A stretch of DNA of 64,000 bases. Source: Euhalothece natronophila Z-M001. GTDB lineage: Bacteria; Cyanobacteriota; Cyanobacteriia; Cyanobacteriales; Rubidibacteraceae. Location of the stretch: the NCBI RefSeq assembly GCF_007904085.1, contig NZ_CP042326.1:2232001-2296000 (forward strand). Reading direction: 5' to 3'. Shown in pieces: positions 35,920-45,458 of this stretch. The number at the start of each line of letters is the position of its first letter. The first letter of the stretch is position 1. The notes beneath the pieces are model-generated. The model did no database searches. It was not told where the DNA came from and was given only the letters and a program-made list of their open reading frames with translations. The translations under genes and the position numbers were made by a program.

Positions 35920-37182
35920 TTACTGACCTTGTACGACTTGCTTGAAGGTGGTAAGGCTTTCTAATCCAATTAATCCTCGTCGATATCCTTTCTGATTAGA
36001 CATTCCTAGGAAAATACTGTCACCGTTAGCCGCATAGCGAAAGAAGCGCGGGGAAGCATTGACATAAACTAAGGCACTATCTACGGCTTGGGCAAATTGA
36101 CGAGTTTCACGATAAGACTGGCTGATAATGCAGTCAGCATGACCGCTACTGTGACGATTAATCCACGCGATCGCGCTCCCGATATCATCTACAAACCGAA
36201 AGGCAACTACTTTCTTTATATAACTTTGTGACCATTCTTTTTCTTGAATGGGATGCAAATACTGAGGATAGGCAGTTACTAATTCTTCCTCCCCTTTTAA
36301 GATAAATCCCTTATCTTTCAGGATCTGAAATACATTAGTTAACAGCGAGGCTTTAATATTACGGTTAATTAGAACCTTCTCAATGGCATTGACAGGATCA
36401 GGTTCGCTAACATGACTATCAACAATTACGGAACGGACTTTTTCTGCACTGCCTGTGGTTGACCAATATAAATAACAATTACCGATCGCGGTTCGCAATA
36501 TTGGAACATTAACCAACTTTGCCGTTTCCTCTACTAAACTAGGGCGACCATAGGGAATCACTAATTGAGTATAAGGTTCTTGTCGTACCAAATCACGTAC
36601 TGAACACCCTTGATCACCACACAGCAGTTGTAAAGTATGCTGAGGTAAGTCGGCTTCCTCTAGGGCAGTATTGAGAGCTTTAAGGATGGCTTCATTAGAA
36701 TGACTAGCTTCACTTCCCCCTCGTAACAGTAAACTATTTCCCGTTTTGACACATAACCCAGCCGCGATCGCGCTTAACTCAGGTAAGGCTTCATAAATAA
36801 ACGTAATTACTCCTAGAGGCATCCGCTGGCAATAGGTTTGAGCAGGATCTAGAGGATAGGGAGCATGGCTAACTCTTTGAATGGGATCAGCAATGCTTGC
36901 CAATCGTTCTAAAATTTTAATGGCGGTTTCTAGGCGTTGGGGGGTTAATTTCAGCCATTCTAGGATTAATTCAGGAAGAGCCATTTCCCGCCCAGTTTCA
37001 AGATCGAGAGTATTTGCTTCTAAAATGTCATCATAAGAGCGTCGCAAGGATTGACCCATTAAAGCCACCGCCCGTGAGCGTTGACTTCCCGTGGTCATTG
37101 CTAGTCGCTCACTCGCTTGATGAGACTGTTTTACAATTGTCTCGATCAGCTTTGATTTTTGATCATCATCGCCCTGTTTCAT
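35920..37182 (-). CDS. proA: ProA-like gamma-glutamyl phosphate reductase paralogue lacking the catalytic Cys
   Basis: 420 residues, clearly the ProA fold (PLGVITFIYEALPELSAIAA, CVKTGNSLLLRGGSEASHSN, VDSALVYVNASPRFF). At the catalytic position, however, where E. coli ProA reads RPSTCNTVETLLVN, this protein reads EPDPVNAIEKVLIN. The nucleophilic Cys is Val264. The canonical [20 protein letters not shown] is also altered to FLGMSNQKGYRRGLIG. Cyanobacteria often have two ProA-like proteins, and this is the divergent type. Proline synthesis by this protein is therefore doubtful; a regulatory or scaffolding role is possible. Confidence 0.8.
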   Translation of the reverse strand: MKQGDDDQKSKLIETIVKQSHQASERLAMTTGSQRSRAVALMGQSLRRSYDDILEANTLDLETGREMALPELILEWLKLTPQRLETAIKILERLASIADPIQRVSHAPYPLDPAQTYCQRMPLGVITFIYEALPELSAIAAGLCVKTGNSLLLRGGSEASHSNEAILKALNTALEEADLPQHTLQLLCGDQGCSVRDLVRQEPYTQLVIPYGRPSLVEETAKLVNVPILRTAIGNCYLYWSTTGSAEKVRSVIVDSHVSEPDPVNAIEKVLINRNIKASLLTNVFQILKDKGFILKGEEELVTAYPQYLHPIQEKEWSQSYIKKVVAFRFVDDIGSAIAWINRHSSGHADCIISQSYRETRQFAQAVDSALVYVNASPRFFRYAANGDSIFLGMSNQKGYRRGLIGLESLTTFKQVVQGQ

Positions 37183-37191
37183 TCTTAAATA

Positions 37192-37602
37192 TTAACTGCG
37201 CCAATACGCTAACCACACTATTAAAGCAGGTAATAAAGCTAATAATACAGCCACTAATACCCAAAACAAAACCGTTCCTTCAACAGAGGCTTGTAGGATT
37301 AGAGGTAGCCAAACTGCTATAAGGACAATGGTAATTCCTAGCATCATTGGGAGAAAAAGCTCTCCCCAACGGGAGTGAAGGGGTAACCACCGCCGACCAT
37401 TCCAACGCCAACCCCGTTTATAAGGGGAAGCCCCAGAAATTTGTTGCAGTTGTTGATAATTATCTTGGACAATAAAAATATGCTGACAGCGATCGCAACC
37501 GAAAGCCTCAGTAAGAGCAATGGGATTTAAGCGTCCTGCACGCCGACAAGGACAAGGATACTCTGACGATAAATCAATTTTGACACCTTTCTCTGCTGGC
37601 AC
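37192..37602 (-). CDS. conserved protein with zinc ribbon and two membrane helices
   Basis: 136 residues. The N-terminal half has CPCRRAGRLNPIALTEAFGC then DRCQHIF, four Cys in a CxC...CxxC arrangement typical of a small zinc ribbon. The C-terminal half has two hydrophobic helices (about 72-95 and 105-130). Nine bases separate it from the downstream ProA-like gene on the same strand, so they may be cotranscribed. Family known only as cyanobacterial hypothetical. Confidence 0.7.
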   Translation of the reverse strand: MPAEKGVKIDLSSEYPCPCRRAGRLNPIALTEAFGCDRCQHIFIVQDNYQQLQQISGASPYKRGWRWNGRRWLPLHSRWGELFLPMMLGITIVLIAVWLPLILQASVEGTVLFWVLVAVLLALLPALIVWLAYWRS

Positions 37603-37707
37603 GATCCCTTAAGCGTAGAAAACTAGTCAGATAGTTGTTTTATTTCTTTTCATCATAGTGGTTACAGCTATCTGATTGCCAACCTTTTCTGGGTTAACAT
37701 GTAAAGT

Positions 37708-40700
37708 ATGTTCATTTATCGAACCGAGTCTTTTCAGAAAAAACTGCAACTCCATAATCTGGAGCAAGAAGTAGATCGTCTCTGTGAAGAATTAGCACAG
37801 ATGTCAGTTAGTCAAGCGCAGTCTCGGTTTGAGCGCATTTATCCTTTTCTCAAACGCAAAGAAAGAAATTTACGCCTTATTGCTCGCATTTATCGTGTTG
37901 ACAATACTCCCATTTTATGCTGGCTAACTTTATTTCACCGGGGGGCAAGTGAATATAAAGATTTTTTGCGCGATCGCGAAAACTATGCTCATCAGTCTTG
38001 GGCAAAAGAAGTAGAAGAAAGTCGTCTTCGAGAATGGCTAAAACAACAGCAAATAGCTACCTCAAATAATACCACTACGTCCCCACGGTTTCCCAGTCAT
38101 CTTTACCCTTGGTTACAGCCTCCCACTTGGGAAATTGACACCAATACTCTTTTAATTTACGAAAGCCAAAGTTGGGTACAACAATTTCAAAACCTAACCA
38201 TTCGCCAAAATTGGCAAAATTATTATCAGTTAATTGTTGATTTAATTGATATGACAACACTTCCGGGGCTATTTTATCCTGACTGGGAAGTGCGACTCCA
38301 TGGAAATCAACAATGTCACCTTCTCTATACTTACTTAATCACCCAAGATGAGTCTCCTAGAGAAATTTTATTTCTACTTTATCCATTTCTGAACCGCCCA
38401 ACCGATGAAGAAATTGCTCAAATTATTCAAAAAGAACAATTTAACTTTACTCAAGAAATCTATTTAGATGATCTCACTAATTGGGCGCAACGATCTTATA
38501 CCCATGAAATTATTTATTCCGAAGAATCATGGCTTGCCATTGAAGACGAAACAACCACTAACTTAGCCTTATCTGCCGAAGAGGAAGCAATATTACATTC
38601 TGTCTCTACCTCTTACCCTTCTCTTCCTTTATTCTTAAATGGACAGGCAGGCAGTGGCAAATCAACCATGCTTTTCCACCTCTTCGCAGACTATTGTCAT
38701 CGTCATTTTTTAATTTGCCAAGAAGACGAAAAAGCAGTATTTAAGAAACCACATCCTCTATTTCTTGCCTATAATGACCGACTTTTAAAAGTTGCCAAAG
38801 AGCAAGTTGCTACCCTATTACAAAACCATCACCGTTTTACAGAAAAAGAGCCATTTAGTAACCCTTTACCACAAATTTCTCCTTTTTTTAAAAGTTTCCG
38901 CCAATTCCTCCGTAATTTATTACCCCCTGAAGAAAAGCAACTTTTCTCCACTGATAAATATATTTCATTCCATTATTTTCGGCAATTATGTAAGCGACAT
39001 TTACCGCGATATTCTCCTGAACAATGTTGGTTAGTTATTCGGACATTTATCAAAGGATATCATTTAGATGAGCGAAATAACTATTTAAGTATTGAAGATT
39101 ATCAAGAAATTCCTAATCGAGAAAAAATTGTTAGTGAAGATGACTTTAAAAACATTTATAATCAAGTTTGGCACTGGTATTATAGATATACTAAAGAAAA
39201 TCAAGCGTGGGATGATCAGGACTTAATTCGCTGGGTATTATTCCATCAATATTATTCCCCAGATTATACGGCTATTTTTTGTGATGAATCTCAAGATTTT
39301 ACTCGCTTAGAATTGCAATTAATCATGCGTCTTTCTGTGTTTTCAAAATATGATCTAGAGCATGAATTTGTTCCCAGTCTTCCCTTTGCTTTTGCAGGTG
39401 ATCCACTACAAACACTTAATCCCACAGGCTTTCGTTGGGCAAGCTTAAAAGCTACATTTTATAACGAAGTCTTGACAGCTTTATCGCCAACAGGAAACCT
39501 TAACTTAGAAATGAATTTCCAAGAACTAGTTTGCAATTATCGCTCATTTCCTGCAATTGTTGGTGTAAGTAATTTAATTCAGTTATGGCGCACTCATTTA
39601 TTTGAATTAGCTGAACTTGAACCCCAAACTGCTCGTAGAATTGGGGAAAGTAGTCCTGAGAAGTATATCTTAGGGGAAAACTTATCTCCTGAGGAAGCTA
39701 AACTTTATATGCAAGACTCCTTAATTATTTTACCCTGTGATGAAACAGGAGAAACTGATTATATTCGTAATGATCAATTATTAAAGGATTTATTCCCAGA
39801 AATTAATAATGGTAGTAAACCATGGAATATGCTGAGTGCAATTACAGCAAAAGGTTTAGAATTTAAGCAAGTCATACTCTATAAATTTGGAGATAATTGT
39901 CCTCAAGATATTTTTGCTACTTCTTCGCAAAACTTAGAAAAGATCAAGTATTTTTTGAATAAACTTTATGTCGCTACTAGTCGTGCTACAGAACAGCTTT
40001 TTATCGTTGACACCCAAAAAGGTGAGCAACATCTATGGCAATATGCTAGTGATAGTAACCAACTACAAAATTTAATTCGTAATCATCTCTCTCATTTGCA
40101 AAAATGGGAAAATAAAATTCATTTACTGAATTGGGGATATACGCCAGAAAGTTTAGGAAAAGATGATCCTTATACCATAGCAGAAACTTTAATGACAGAA
40201 GGATTAAATAATAAAAATTCTGATCTTCTATGGCGAGCCCATCAAGCCTATAAGCGTCTGCAACAAGAAGAACAAGCAGCAGTTTGTGAAGCAGAAGCGT
40301 TAAAACTAGATGGAGAATTTATTAAAGCAGGTCACTCTTTCTTAAAACAGCAAAAATTAGAAAGTGCCTGGCATTGTTTTTGGCAAGGAATGGCGTGGCA
40401 AGAGCTACTAAAACTTTATCATCATTTTAAGGAAACAGAAGCAGACATTGATGAAAATTCTTGGTTCAGAATTGAAAATGACTATCCACTCATTGAATAC
40501 ATGGCAACGTTATCAAGTAATCCGCAAGTATCACAACTTGATAACTTTACTCAAATTCTAAAGTCTCAGCTTAATAAAGAGCAATTCAAGCAAGAAATTC
40601 TTAGTCCTCAATGGCAAAATGCTCTAGAAAGTTACTACCAACAAATTAATTTATTTATTAAGAATAAAAGTCAAGAATTTTACTCTAATTGTGAAAATCA

Positions 40701-41985
40701 TGCTCAAATTCTAGAGAAAGTTAGCTCTATTATTACTCAAGATCGTAAAAACAAATACTTAAAATTAGCAGGCTATTGTTACTTCTACAGCAAAAATTAT
40801 CAACAAGCTATTAATTGTTGGGAGCTTAGTAAAACTACCAATATTCCCGAATATTATCGAGCCAAAGCTTATATTTTAGGAATGCCGAAAGGGTTAGAAT
40901 ACTTAGTAAGATTGGGAGCTAATCAAGAAATTTTACAAGCGTGGGAGAAAGCCAACAAGCCGATGCAACCCCAATGGTTAAGCTATGTTGCTCCTGTTTT
41001 AGAAGCCAACTCTCATTATGAGACAGCGCTACAAGCCTATTGTCATCTTAACAAAAAAGATAAAGTACACGCCTGTTGGAAAAAAATCTCTTCTCCCAGT
41101 TTAAAACTTATTAGCGGATTAATAAGTTACTATATCCACTTCCAGCATTGGGAAGAAATGATTACTACTCTTGAAAGCTATATTTCCCAAATTATTCAAA
41201 ATACAAATACTCTTTTCCTTCCTTTCCTAACTCGCCTTGCTGCGTCTAAGTTAACCCCAGAAAGTCTCAATAAACAGCAACGTCAACGCCTAGAAACTTT
41301 ATTTCAGGATAGCATTATCCCTCTCTCCAAACCTCAAAATTACTCAACCTATTACGTAGGGGTAATTTTAGAAAAGATGGGGGCTTTAGTTCTCTCTCTA
41401 CAATTTTATGAGAATTATACAGGAAACCAAACTTCTTCAAAATTGCGTAAATTTGCTCGTCAACGTTGGTTAGCAGTGAAGAAAAAACAAGCTCTTTATT
41501 TCCAAAATCAAGGAAAAAATGAAAGAGCCAATAATTTAGAAAAAGAAGTCAAACGGCGAGCAATTCACTGGAGTATTCCGCCACAAGAAATTAAATTAAC
41601 GCCACCTCAAATTCGCATTCAACAAAAGTCATCTTCACCCATTCCCACTGAAAAATCATTCTTAAAGTATCCTCAGGAAGCCCAAGTTGAATCTTTCCCG
41701 CAGGGAATTATGCAGTTAAAAGTGCGCCATCTTGATATTAAAGTAATGAAAAAGGCGCAACAAATACTAATTTTGGATCAGTTAAGTCAACAAACTATTC
41801 GTATTGATGGTTTAACGAGTCAAGTTAAAGTTGGGGAAATGATCTTAAAGCCTCAAGGGAAGCAAGGATTATCCTTTGTCTCCCCTTCAGGAAGTTTTGG
41901 GGGGAATGTCTTATATAGCAAGGAAGGGTTTAAGGTGGAATTAAAAATACAAGGTCTTAGTGAAAAAATTGAAATTACCTTCTAG
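37708..41985 (+). CDS. large SF1 (UvrD/Rep-like) helicase-like protein with RelE-like N-terminus and helical-repeat C-terminus
   Basis: 1425 residues. Residues about 1-110 (FIYRTESFQKKL, NLRLIARIYRVDNTPILCWL, FHRGASEYKDFL) have the strand-helix pattern of RelE/ParE-type folds. The ATPase core is at about 290-790: Walker A GQAGSGKST (~312), Walker B FCDESQDF (~525), FAFAGDPLQTLNPTGF (~562), NYRSFP (~610), TAKGLEF (~709) and LYVATSRAT (~753). Residues about 800-1290 are alpha-helical, TPR-like; the last ~120 form a beta-rich domain. It resembles TPR-fused SF1 NTPases of unknown role. The start and whole frame are intact. Neighbours are housekeeping genes. Confidence 0.75.
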   Translation: MFIYRTESFQKKLQLHNLEQEVDRLCEELAQMSVSQAQSRFERIYPFLKRKERNLRLIARIYRVDNTPILCWLTLFHRGASEYKDFLRDRENYAHQSWAKEVEESRLREWLKQQQIATSNNTTTSPRFPSHLYPWLQPPTWEIDTNTLLIYESQSWVQQFQNLTIRQNWQNYYQLIVDLIDMTTLPGLFYPDWEVRLHGNQQCHLLYTYLITQDESPREILFLLYPFLNRPTDEEIAQIIQKEQFNFTQEIYLDDLTNWAQRSYTHEIIYSEESWLAIEDETTTNLALSAEEEAILHSVSTSYPSLPLFLNGQAGSGKSTMLFHLFADYCHRHFLICQEDEKAVFKKPHPLFLAYNDRLLKVAKEQVATLLQNHHRFTEKEPFSNPLPQISPFFKSFRQFLRNLLPPEEKQLFSTDKYISFHYFRQLCKRHLPRYSPEQCWLVIRTFIKGYHLDERNNYLSIEDYQEIPNREKIVSEDDFKNIYNQVWHWYYRYTKENQAWDDQDLIRWVLFHQYYSPDYTAIFCDESQDFTRLELQLIMRLSVFSKYDLEHEFVPSLPFAFAGDPLQTLNPTGFRWASLKATFYNEVLTALSPTGNLNLEMNFQELVCNYRSFPAIVGVSNLIQLWRTHLFELAELEPQTARRIGESSPEKYILGENLSPEEAKLYMQDSLIILPCDETGETDYIRNDQLLKDLFPEINNGSKPWNMLSAITAKGLEFKQVILYKFGDNCPQDIFATSSQNLEKIKYFLNKLYVATSRATEQLFIVDTQKGEQHLWQYASDSNQLQNLIRNHLSHLQKWENKIHLLNWGYTPESLGKDDPYTIAETLMTEGLNNKNSDLLWRAHQAYKRLQQEEQAAVCEAEALKLDGEFIKAGHSFLKQQKLESAWHCFWQGMAWQELLKLYHHFKETEADIDENSWFRIENDYPLIEYMATLSSNPQVSQLDNFTQILKSQLNKEQFKQEILSPQWQNALESYYQQINLFIKNKSQEFYSNCENHAQILEKVSSIITQDRKNKYLKLAGYCYFYSKNYQQAINCWELSKTTNIPEYYRAKAYILGMPKGLEYLVRLGANQEILQAWEKANKPMQPQWLSYVAPVLEANSHYETALQAYCHLNKKDKVHACWKKISSPSLKLISGLISYYIHFQHWEEMITTLESYISQIIQNTNTLFLPFLTRLAASKLTPESLNKQQRQRLETLFQDSIIPLSKPQNYSTYYVGVILEKMGALVLSLQFYENYTGNQTSSKLRKFARQRWLAVKKKQALYFQNQGKNERANNLEKEVKRRAIHWSIPPQEIKLTPPQIRIQQKSSSPIPTEKSFLKYPQEAQVESFPQGIMQLKVRHLDIKVMKKAQQILILDQLSQQTIRIDGLTSQVKVGEMILKPQGKQGLSFVSPSGSFGGNVLYSKEGFKVELKIQGLSEKIEITF

Positions 41986-43918
41986 AGAGGTTGCAAATTT
42001 CTACAGGTTCAATATTATCAGCAGGCGTAAACCCAAATATTTGAGAATAGAAATAAAATTCTCCATCTAAGGCTCGTTTGATATTTTCAGCACGGCGAAA
42101 ACCATGTTGTTCCCCTTCAAACGGAACATAAGCTACGGGTAATCCTTTCTCTTTAATGGCTTCTACCATTTTCTGGGCTTGATTGGGTGGAACCACTTGA
42201 TCTTCTAACCCTTGGAAAAAGATTACGGGACAAGATAATTGCTCAGTATGATAAATCGGCGATCGCGCTTTGTAAAGTTCCTTCTCTTGAGGATATTCTC
42301 CCACCAGCGTATCTAAATATCGCGACTCAAACTTATGGGTTTCCTTTGCCAACGCCTCTAAATCACTCACTCCATAATGACTTGCCCCAGCGTGAAACAC
42401 ATCCCGAAAGGTTAAAGCAGCCAAAGTGGTATAACCTCCTGCACTTCCTCCTGTAATCGCCAAACGATTGCCATCAACTTTCCCCACCTTCGCCAAATAC
42501 TGCGCTACATTGGCACAATCATCGACATCGACAATGCCCCAATTTTTATATAACCGTTGCCGATATTCACGCCCATAGCCTGTGCTACCGCCATAATTAA
42601 CATCAACATAACCAAAACCGCGACTTGTCCAGTATTGAATTTTCAAGTTAAAGCGAGGACTTGTGGCTGCTGTGGGGCCACCATGACTTTTTACAACTAA
42701 GGGGGGTAAGGTATTTTCTGGGGCAGAATAGTCTTTATTTTGCGGGGGATAGAACCAAGCATAAGCCGTTTTATTTCCAGTGGTAGGAAAGGCAATGGGT
42801 TCAGGAACAGAGAAATAGCCTGTATCAATTTCTAAGTTCGTGGCTTGCTTGAGAACTTCCTGTTCTCCTGTTTTTAGGTTCATCTGCACAGCAGAAGTAG
42901 GAGTAGTGGGGGAACCGCCCAGAAAAACAATATTCTCGCCCTGGGCATGAATTGATCCAATATCGGTGTAACCGACATCTAAAGTATTGAGGGTTTTTGT
43001 ATTTAGGTCTAAGGTGGCAAGATACCACTGTCCATTTTGGGTATAGGTACAAACAATTTTTTCTGAAGAAATAAAATCATATAAAGATAATCCAAACACC
43101 CAATGAGGAGACCCAAATTCCGCTTCCATCTCATATAACGCTTCTACTTCCCCTTCAGCAGTTAAGCGATACAAATTCCACCAATTATTGCGGTCAGAGA
43201 CAAAATATAATTGCCCATCTGGCGACCATAGCGGATGACAAACGGCTTCCCCTTCTCCTCCGGCGACTGTTTCAATATCACCAATGGTGCCATCTTCCTT
43301 AACTTTGCCAGTACACAACCGAGTATTATCCCAGGGCATATTGGGATGATTCCACTGTACCCAAGCTAGGGTTTCACCATCAGGGCTAAGTCTTGGCGAC
43401 ACATAAAAGTCACAGCCAGAAACGAGGGGGGTAACTTCTCCCGTATTGAGATCAATGGCAGCAATATAATTTTGGGGTTCTGCATCAACAAGATTTGTAC
43501 TATCTTCACAAATCCCGATCGCGCGATCGCGCCCTTGATCTAAAAGTAATTCAGCATAAGAACGTTTTGCCTCTTGAGTTAATGGAATGGGATCCCCCTC
43601 AGGAGATTGTTTATAAATCCGTTGATCCTTAAAATTAGAAAAATAAACTGTGCCCTTAGTAACCAAGAACGCACCACCGCCATATTCATGAACCCGAGTC
43701 CGAACATTATAAGGGTGTGGGGTAACATCCTTAACGGTTCCTTCTTGAGTACGTCGCACTAAAACTGAACGTCCTCCTTCTGATGGTCGTCCTTCTAACC
43801 AATAAATATCTTGATCATCATAGACTACTCCCCCCAAGCCAATACTTTCAGCAACAATTAAATCGGAGGTAATGGGAGACTTCCAACTGCCAAACGGAGC
43901 AATATTTTGATTGGACAT
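41975..43918 (-). CDS. S9 family peptidase (acylaminoacyl/dipeptidyl peptidase type)
   Basis: 647 residues. The N-terminal ~370 residues form a beta-propeller (repeated DG-hydrophobic and SPDGE/SPDGQ blades). The C-terminal alpha/beta hydrolase has the nucleophile in GGSAGGY (Ser492), the Asp in LEDQVVPP and the His in GEQHGFR. No signal peptide, so a cytoplasmic oligopeptidase. Its 3' end overlaps the convergent helicase gene by 11 bases. Confidence 0.9.
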   Translation of the reverse strand: MSNQNIAPFGSWKSPITSDLIVAESIGLGGVVYDDQDIYWLEGRPSEGGRSVLVRRTQEGTVKDVTPHPYNVRTRVHEYGGGAFLVTKGTVYFSNFKDQRIYKQSPEGDPIPLTQEAKRSYAELLLDQGRDRAIGICEDSTNLVDAEPQNYIAAIDLNTGEVTPLVSGCDFYVSPRLSPDGETLAWVQWNHPNMPWDNTRLCTGKVKEDGTIGDIETVAGGEGEAVCHPLWSPDGQLYFVSDRNNWWNLYRLTAEGEVEALYEMEAEFGSPHWVFGLSLYDFISSEKIVCTYTQNGQWYLATLDLNTKTLNTLDVGYTDIGSIHAQGENIVFLGGSPTTPTSAVQMNLKTGEQEVLKQATNLEIDTGYFSVPEPIAFPTTGNKTAYAWFYPPQNKDYSAPENTLPPLVVKSHGGPTAATSPRFNLKIQYWTSRGFGYVDVNYGGSTGYGREYRQRLYKNWGIVDVDDCANVAQYLAKVGKVDGNRLAITGGSAGGYTTLAALTFRDVFHAGASHYGVSDLEALAKETHKFESRYLDTLVGEYPQEKELYKARSPIYHTEQLSCPVIFFQGLEDQVVPPNQAQKMVEAIKEKGLPVAYVPFEGEQHGFRRAENIKRALDGEFYFYSQIFGFTPADNIEPVEICNLSRR

Positions 43919-43984
43919 GGTTATTAACTGTACTCTCTCACCGTTTCTTATTAATTATCTGACATCTTCTCCTTTGACACTCCG

Positions 43985-44130
43985 CCCTCCTATAAGGAGG
44001 GGGATTCTTGGTTCACCGAACTAGGTTCGACAGACGACTCCCCTTGCTTTGACAAATAGCGATTGCTATCAGCCAAAGTAGAGGGGGAATCTCCCCAAGC
44101 GTCTATGGAGTCGGACTCCAAACTTCCCGT
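43985..44130 (-). ncRNA. candidate omega RNA (TnpB guide RNA scaffold)
   Basis: In characterised IS200/IS605 elements the guide RNA is transcribed through the 3' end of tnpB into the right end. Here the corresponding minus-strand DNA covers the last ~45 codons of tnpB and ends in the hairpin CCCTCC/GGAGGG. The guide segment would be the flanking DNA beyond about 43985. Boundaries are inferred, not seen. Confidence 0.4.
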
Positions 44131-45252
44131 ATGCCCTACGGTAGTTAATCCTCTTCTTAAGATCACTTTAGCTGCGTTGTGGTCTCGGCAGATAACGATC
44201 CCACACTTACATTCATGGGTTCTTTGAGAAAGAGTCTTTTTGACCACCCTTCCACATTTGGAACATGTTTGCGATGTATAGTGGGGAGGGATAGCGACTG
44301 TTATCTTTCCGTACTTTTTGCCAAAGTACTCTAACCACTGGCGGAACGTTGACCAAGCAGCATCATTAATACTCTTAGCAAGTTTCCCGTTTCGCACCAA
44401 TCCTGCAACATTTAAGTCTTCATAGGCTACCACATCTGTCGATTGGATAACACGGAGTGCTGTCTCTTTACAGAACTCTTTTCGCTGCCTACTTACTCTC
44501 AAATGTTTCCGTGCGTAACGATTCCTCGCCTTGAGGTAGTTATTAGATTGAGATTGACCTTTACGGAACTTTCGAGACTTACGACGGTTGAGACGGTTCA
44601 GTTGTTTTTCCGCCTTACGGTAGTATTGTGGAATCTGAACCTGATTACCATCGGAATCAACATAGAAGTATTTAAGTCCAACATCTAAACCCACACTATG
44701 TTTGGCTGGCTCTAGTTGAGTTGGTACAAGATTGCTCAAGTCTTCTTTGACAACAAACTGAACGTAATAACCGTCTGCTCTACGAACCAAGTGGACCCTT
44801 TTAACTTGCTCTAGTTGGATTCGATGCAAGTCCCAACCCCCTTTCATCTTCAGACAACCAATTCCCTTTTTGTCGGTAAACTTAATGCGTTTACGGTCTT
44901 CGGATAATTTCCAACCGCTAGTTTTATAAGTTACCGAACGGACATTTTTCTTAAATTTTGGGAATCCTTTTTTGCCTGATTTTTGGTTTTGGCAGTTTTC
45001 ATAGAAACGGACAATGGCTGACCAAGCCCGTTCTACGGATGTTTGACAGGCATGAGAGTTAAGAGCTTTGACAAAGGGGTATTCGGTTCGAAGTTGGGTG
45101 TTATAGTGATAAAGGTCTTTTTGTCCAACGCCATAGTTGTCCATCCAATAGCGAAGACATTTATTCCGCACAAATTGAGCAGTACGAATCGCTTCATTGA
45201 TGGCTTGGTATTGAGTTTGATTGCCTTTTAACTTGAACTCTAGAACAAACAT
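43990..45252 (-). CDS. tnpB: TnpB RNA-guided nuclease, full length
   Basis: 420 residues, apparently intact. The wedge/REC region covers the first ~185 residues. RuvC residues are Asp190 (VGLDVGLKYF), Glu278 (VAYEDLNV) and Asp357 (ICRDHNAA). The zinc finger is Cys330, Cys333, Cys348, Cys350. TnpB proteins are guided by an RNA from the element's right end and cut DNA to preserve the transposon; they are ancestors of Cas12. A C-terminal extension of about 50 residues (SLESDSIDAWGDSPSTLADS) is within the range of the family and overlaps the expected guide-RNA gene. Confidence 0.93.
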   Translation of the reverse strand: MFVLEFKLKGNQTQYQAINEAIRTAQFVRNKCLRYWMDNYGVGQKDLYHYNTQLRTEYPFVKALNSHACQTSVERAWSAIVRFYENCQNQKSGKKGFPKFKKNVRSVTYKTSGWKLSEDRKRIKFTDKKGIGCLKMKGGWDLHRIQLEQVKRVHLVRRADGYYVQFVVKEDLSNLVPTQLEPAKHSVGLDVGLKYFYVDSDGNQVQIPQYYRKAEKQLNRLNRRKSRKFRKGQSQSNNYLKARNRYARKHLRVSRQRKEFCKETALRVIQSTDVVAYEDLNVAGLVRNGKLAKSINDAAWSTFRQWLEYFGKKYGKITVAIPPHYTSQTCSKCGRVVKKTLSQRTHECKCGIVICRDHNAAKVILRRGLTTVGHTGSLESDSIDAWGDSPSTLADSNRYLSKQGESSVEPSSVNQESPSL

Positions 45253-45458
45253 TTTGACGTTAGACTTATCTACGTAAAATTATAACAAAATAACTAATGA
45301 AATCGCCCTAGAAGGGCGAGGCTTGAATCCTGCTATTTATGGTCAAACGCGACACATTATGACGGAAAAATCAAGCGCGTCGCCATGCTTGTTTCCTGCT
45401 TCAGGCTGTTTGCTACACGAAGTTTCCTCTGTCAGCTTGTGCCATTGAAGATAGTTCA

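Larger units (their letters stand above)
43985..45318 (-). mobile_element. solo-TnpB element (IS200/IS605 superfamily, IS1341 type)
   Basis: A full tnpB gene flanked by small hairpins: CGCCCT/AGGGCG at 45304-45318 upstream, and CCCTCC/GGAGGG at 43985-44001 downstream. No tnpA (Y1 transposase) lies next to it, so movement would need a transposase in trans. Exact ends cannot be fixed from one copy. Confidence 0.7.

Noticed and set aside
37708-41985. Treating the large helicase as part of a known defence island
   Set aside because: All flanking genes are housekeeping and no known defence partner is visible; only a hypothesis is given.
43990-45252. A tnpA (Y1) transposase beside the intact tnpB
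   Set aside because: No frame with the HUH or Tyr motif is present within 2 kb on either side.
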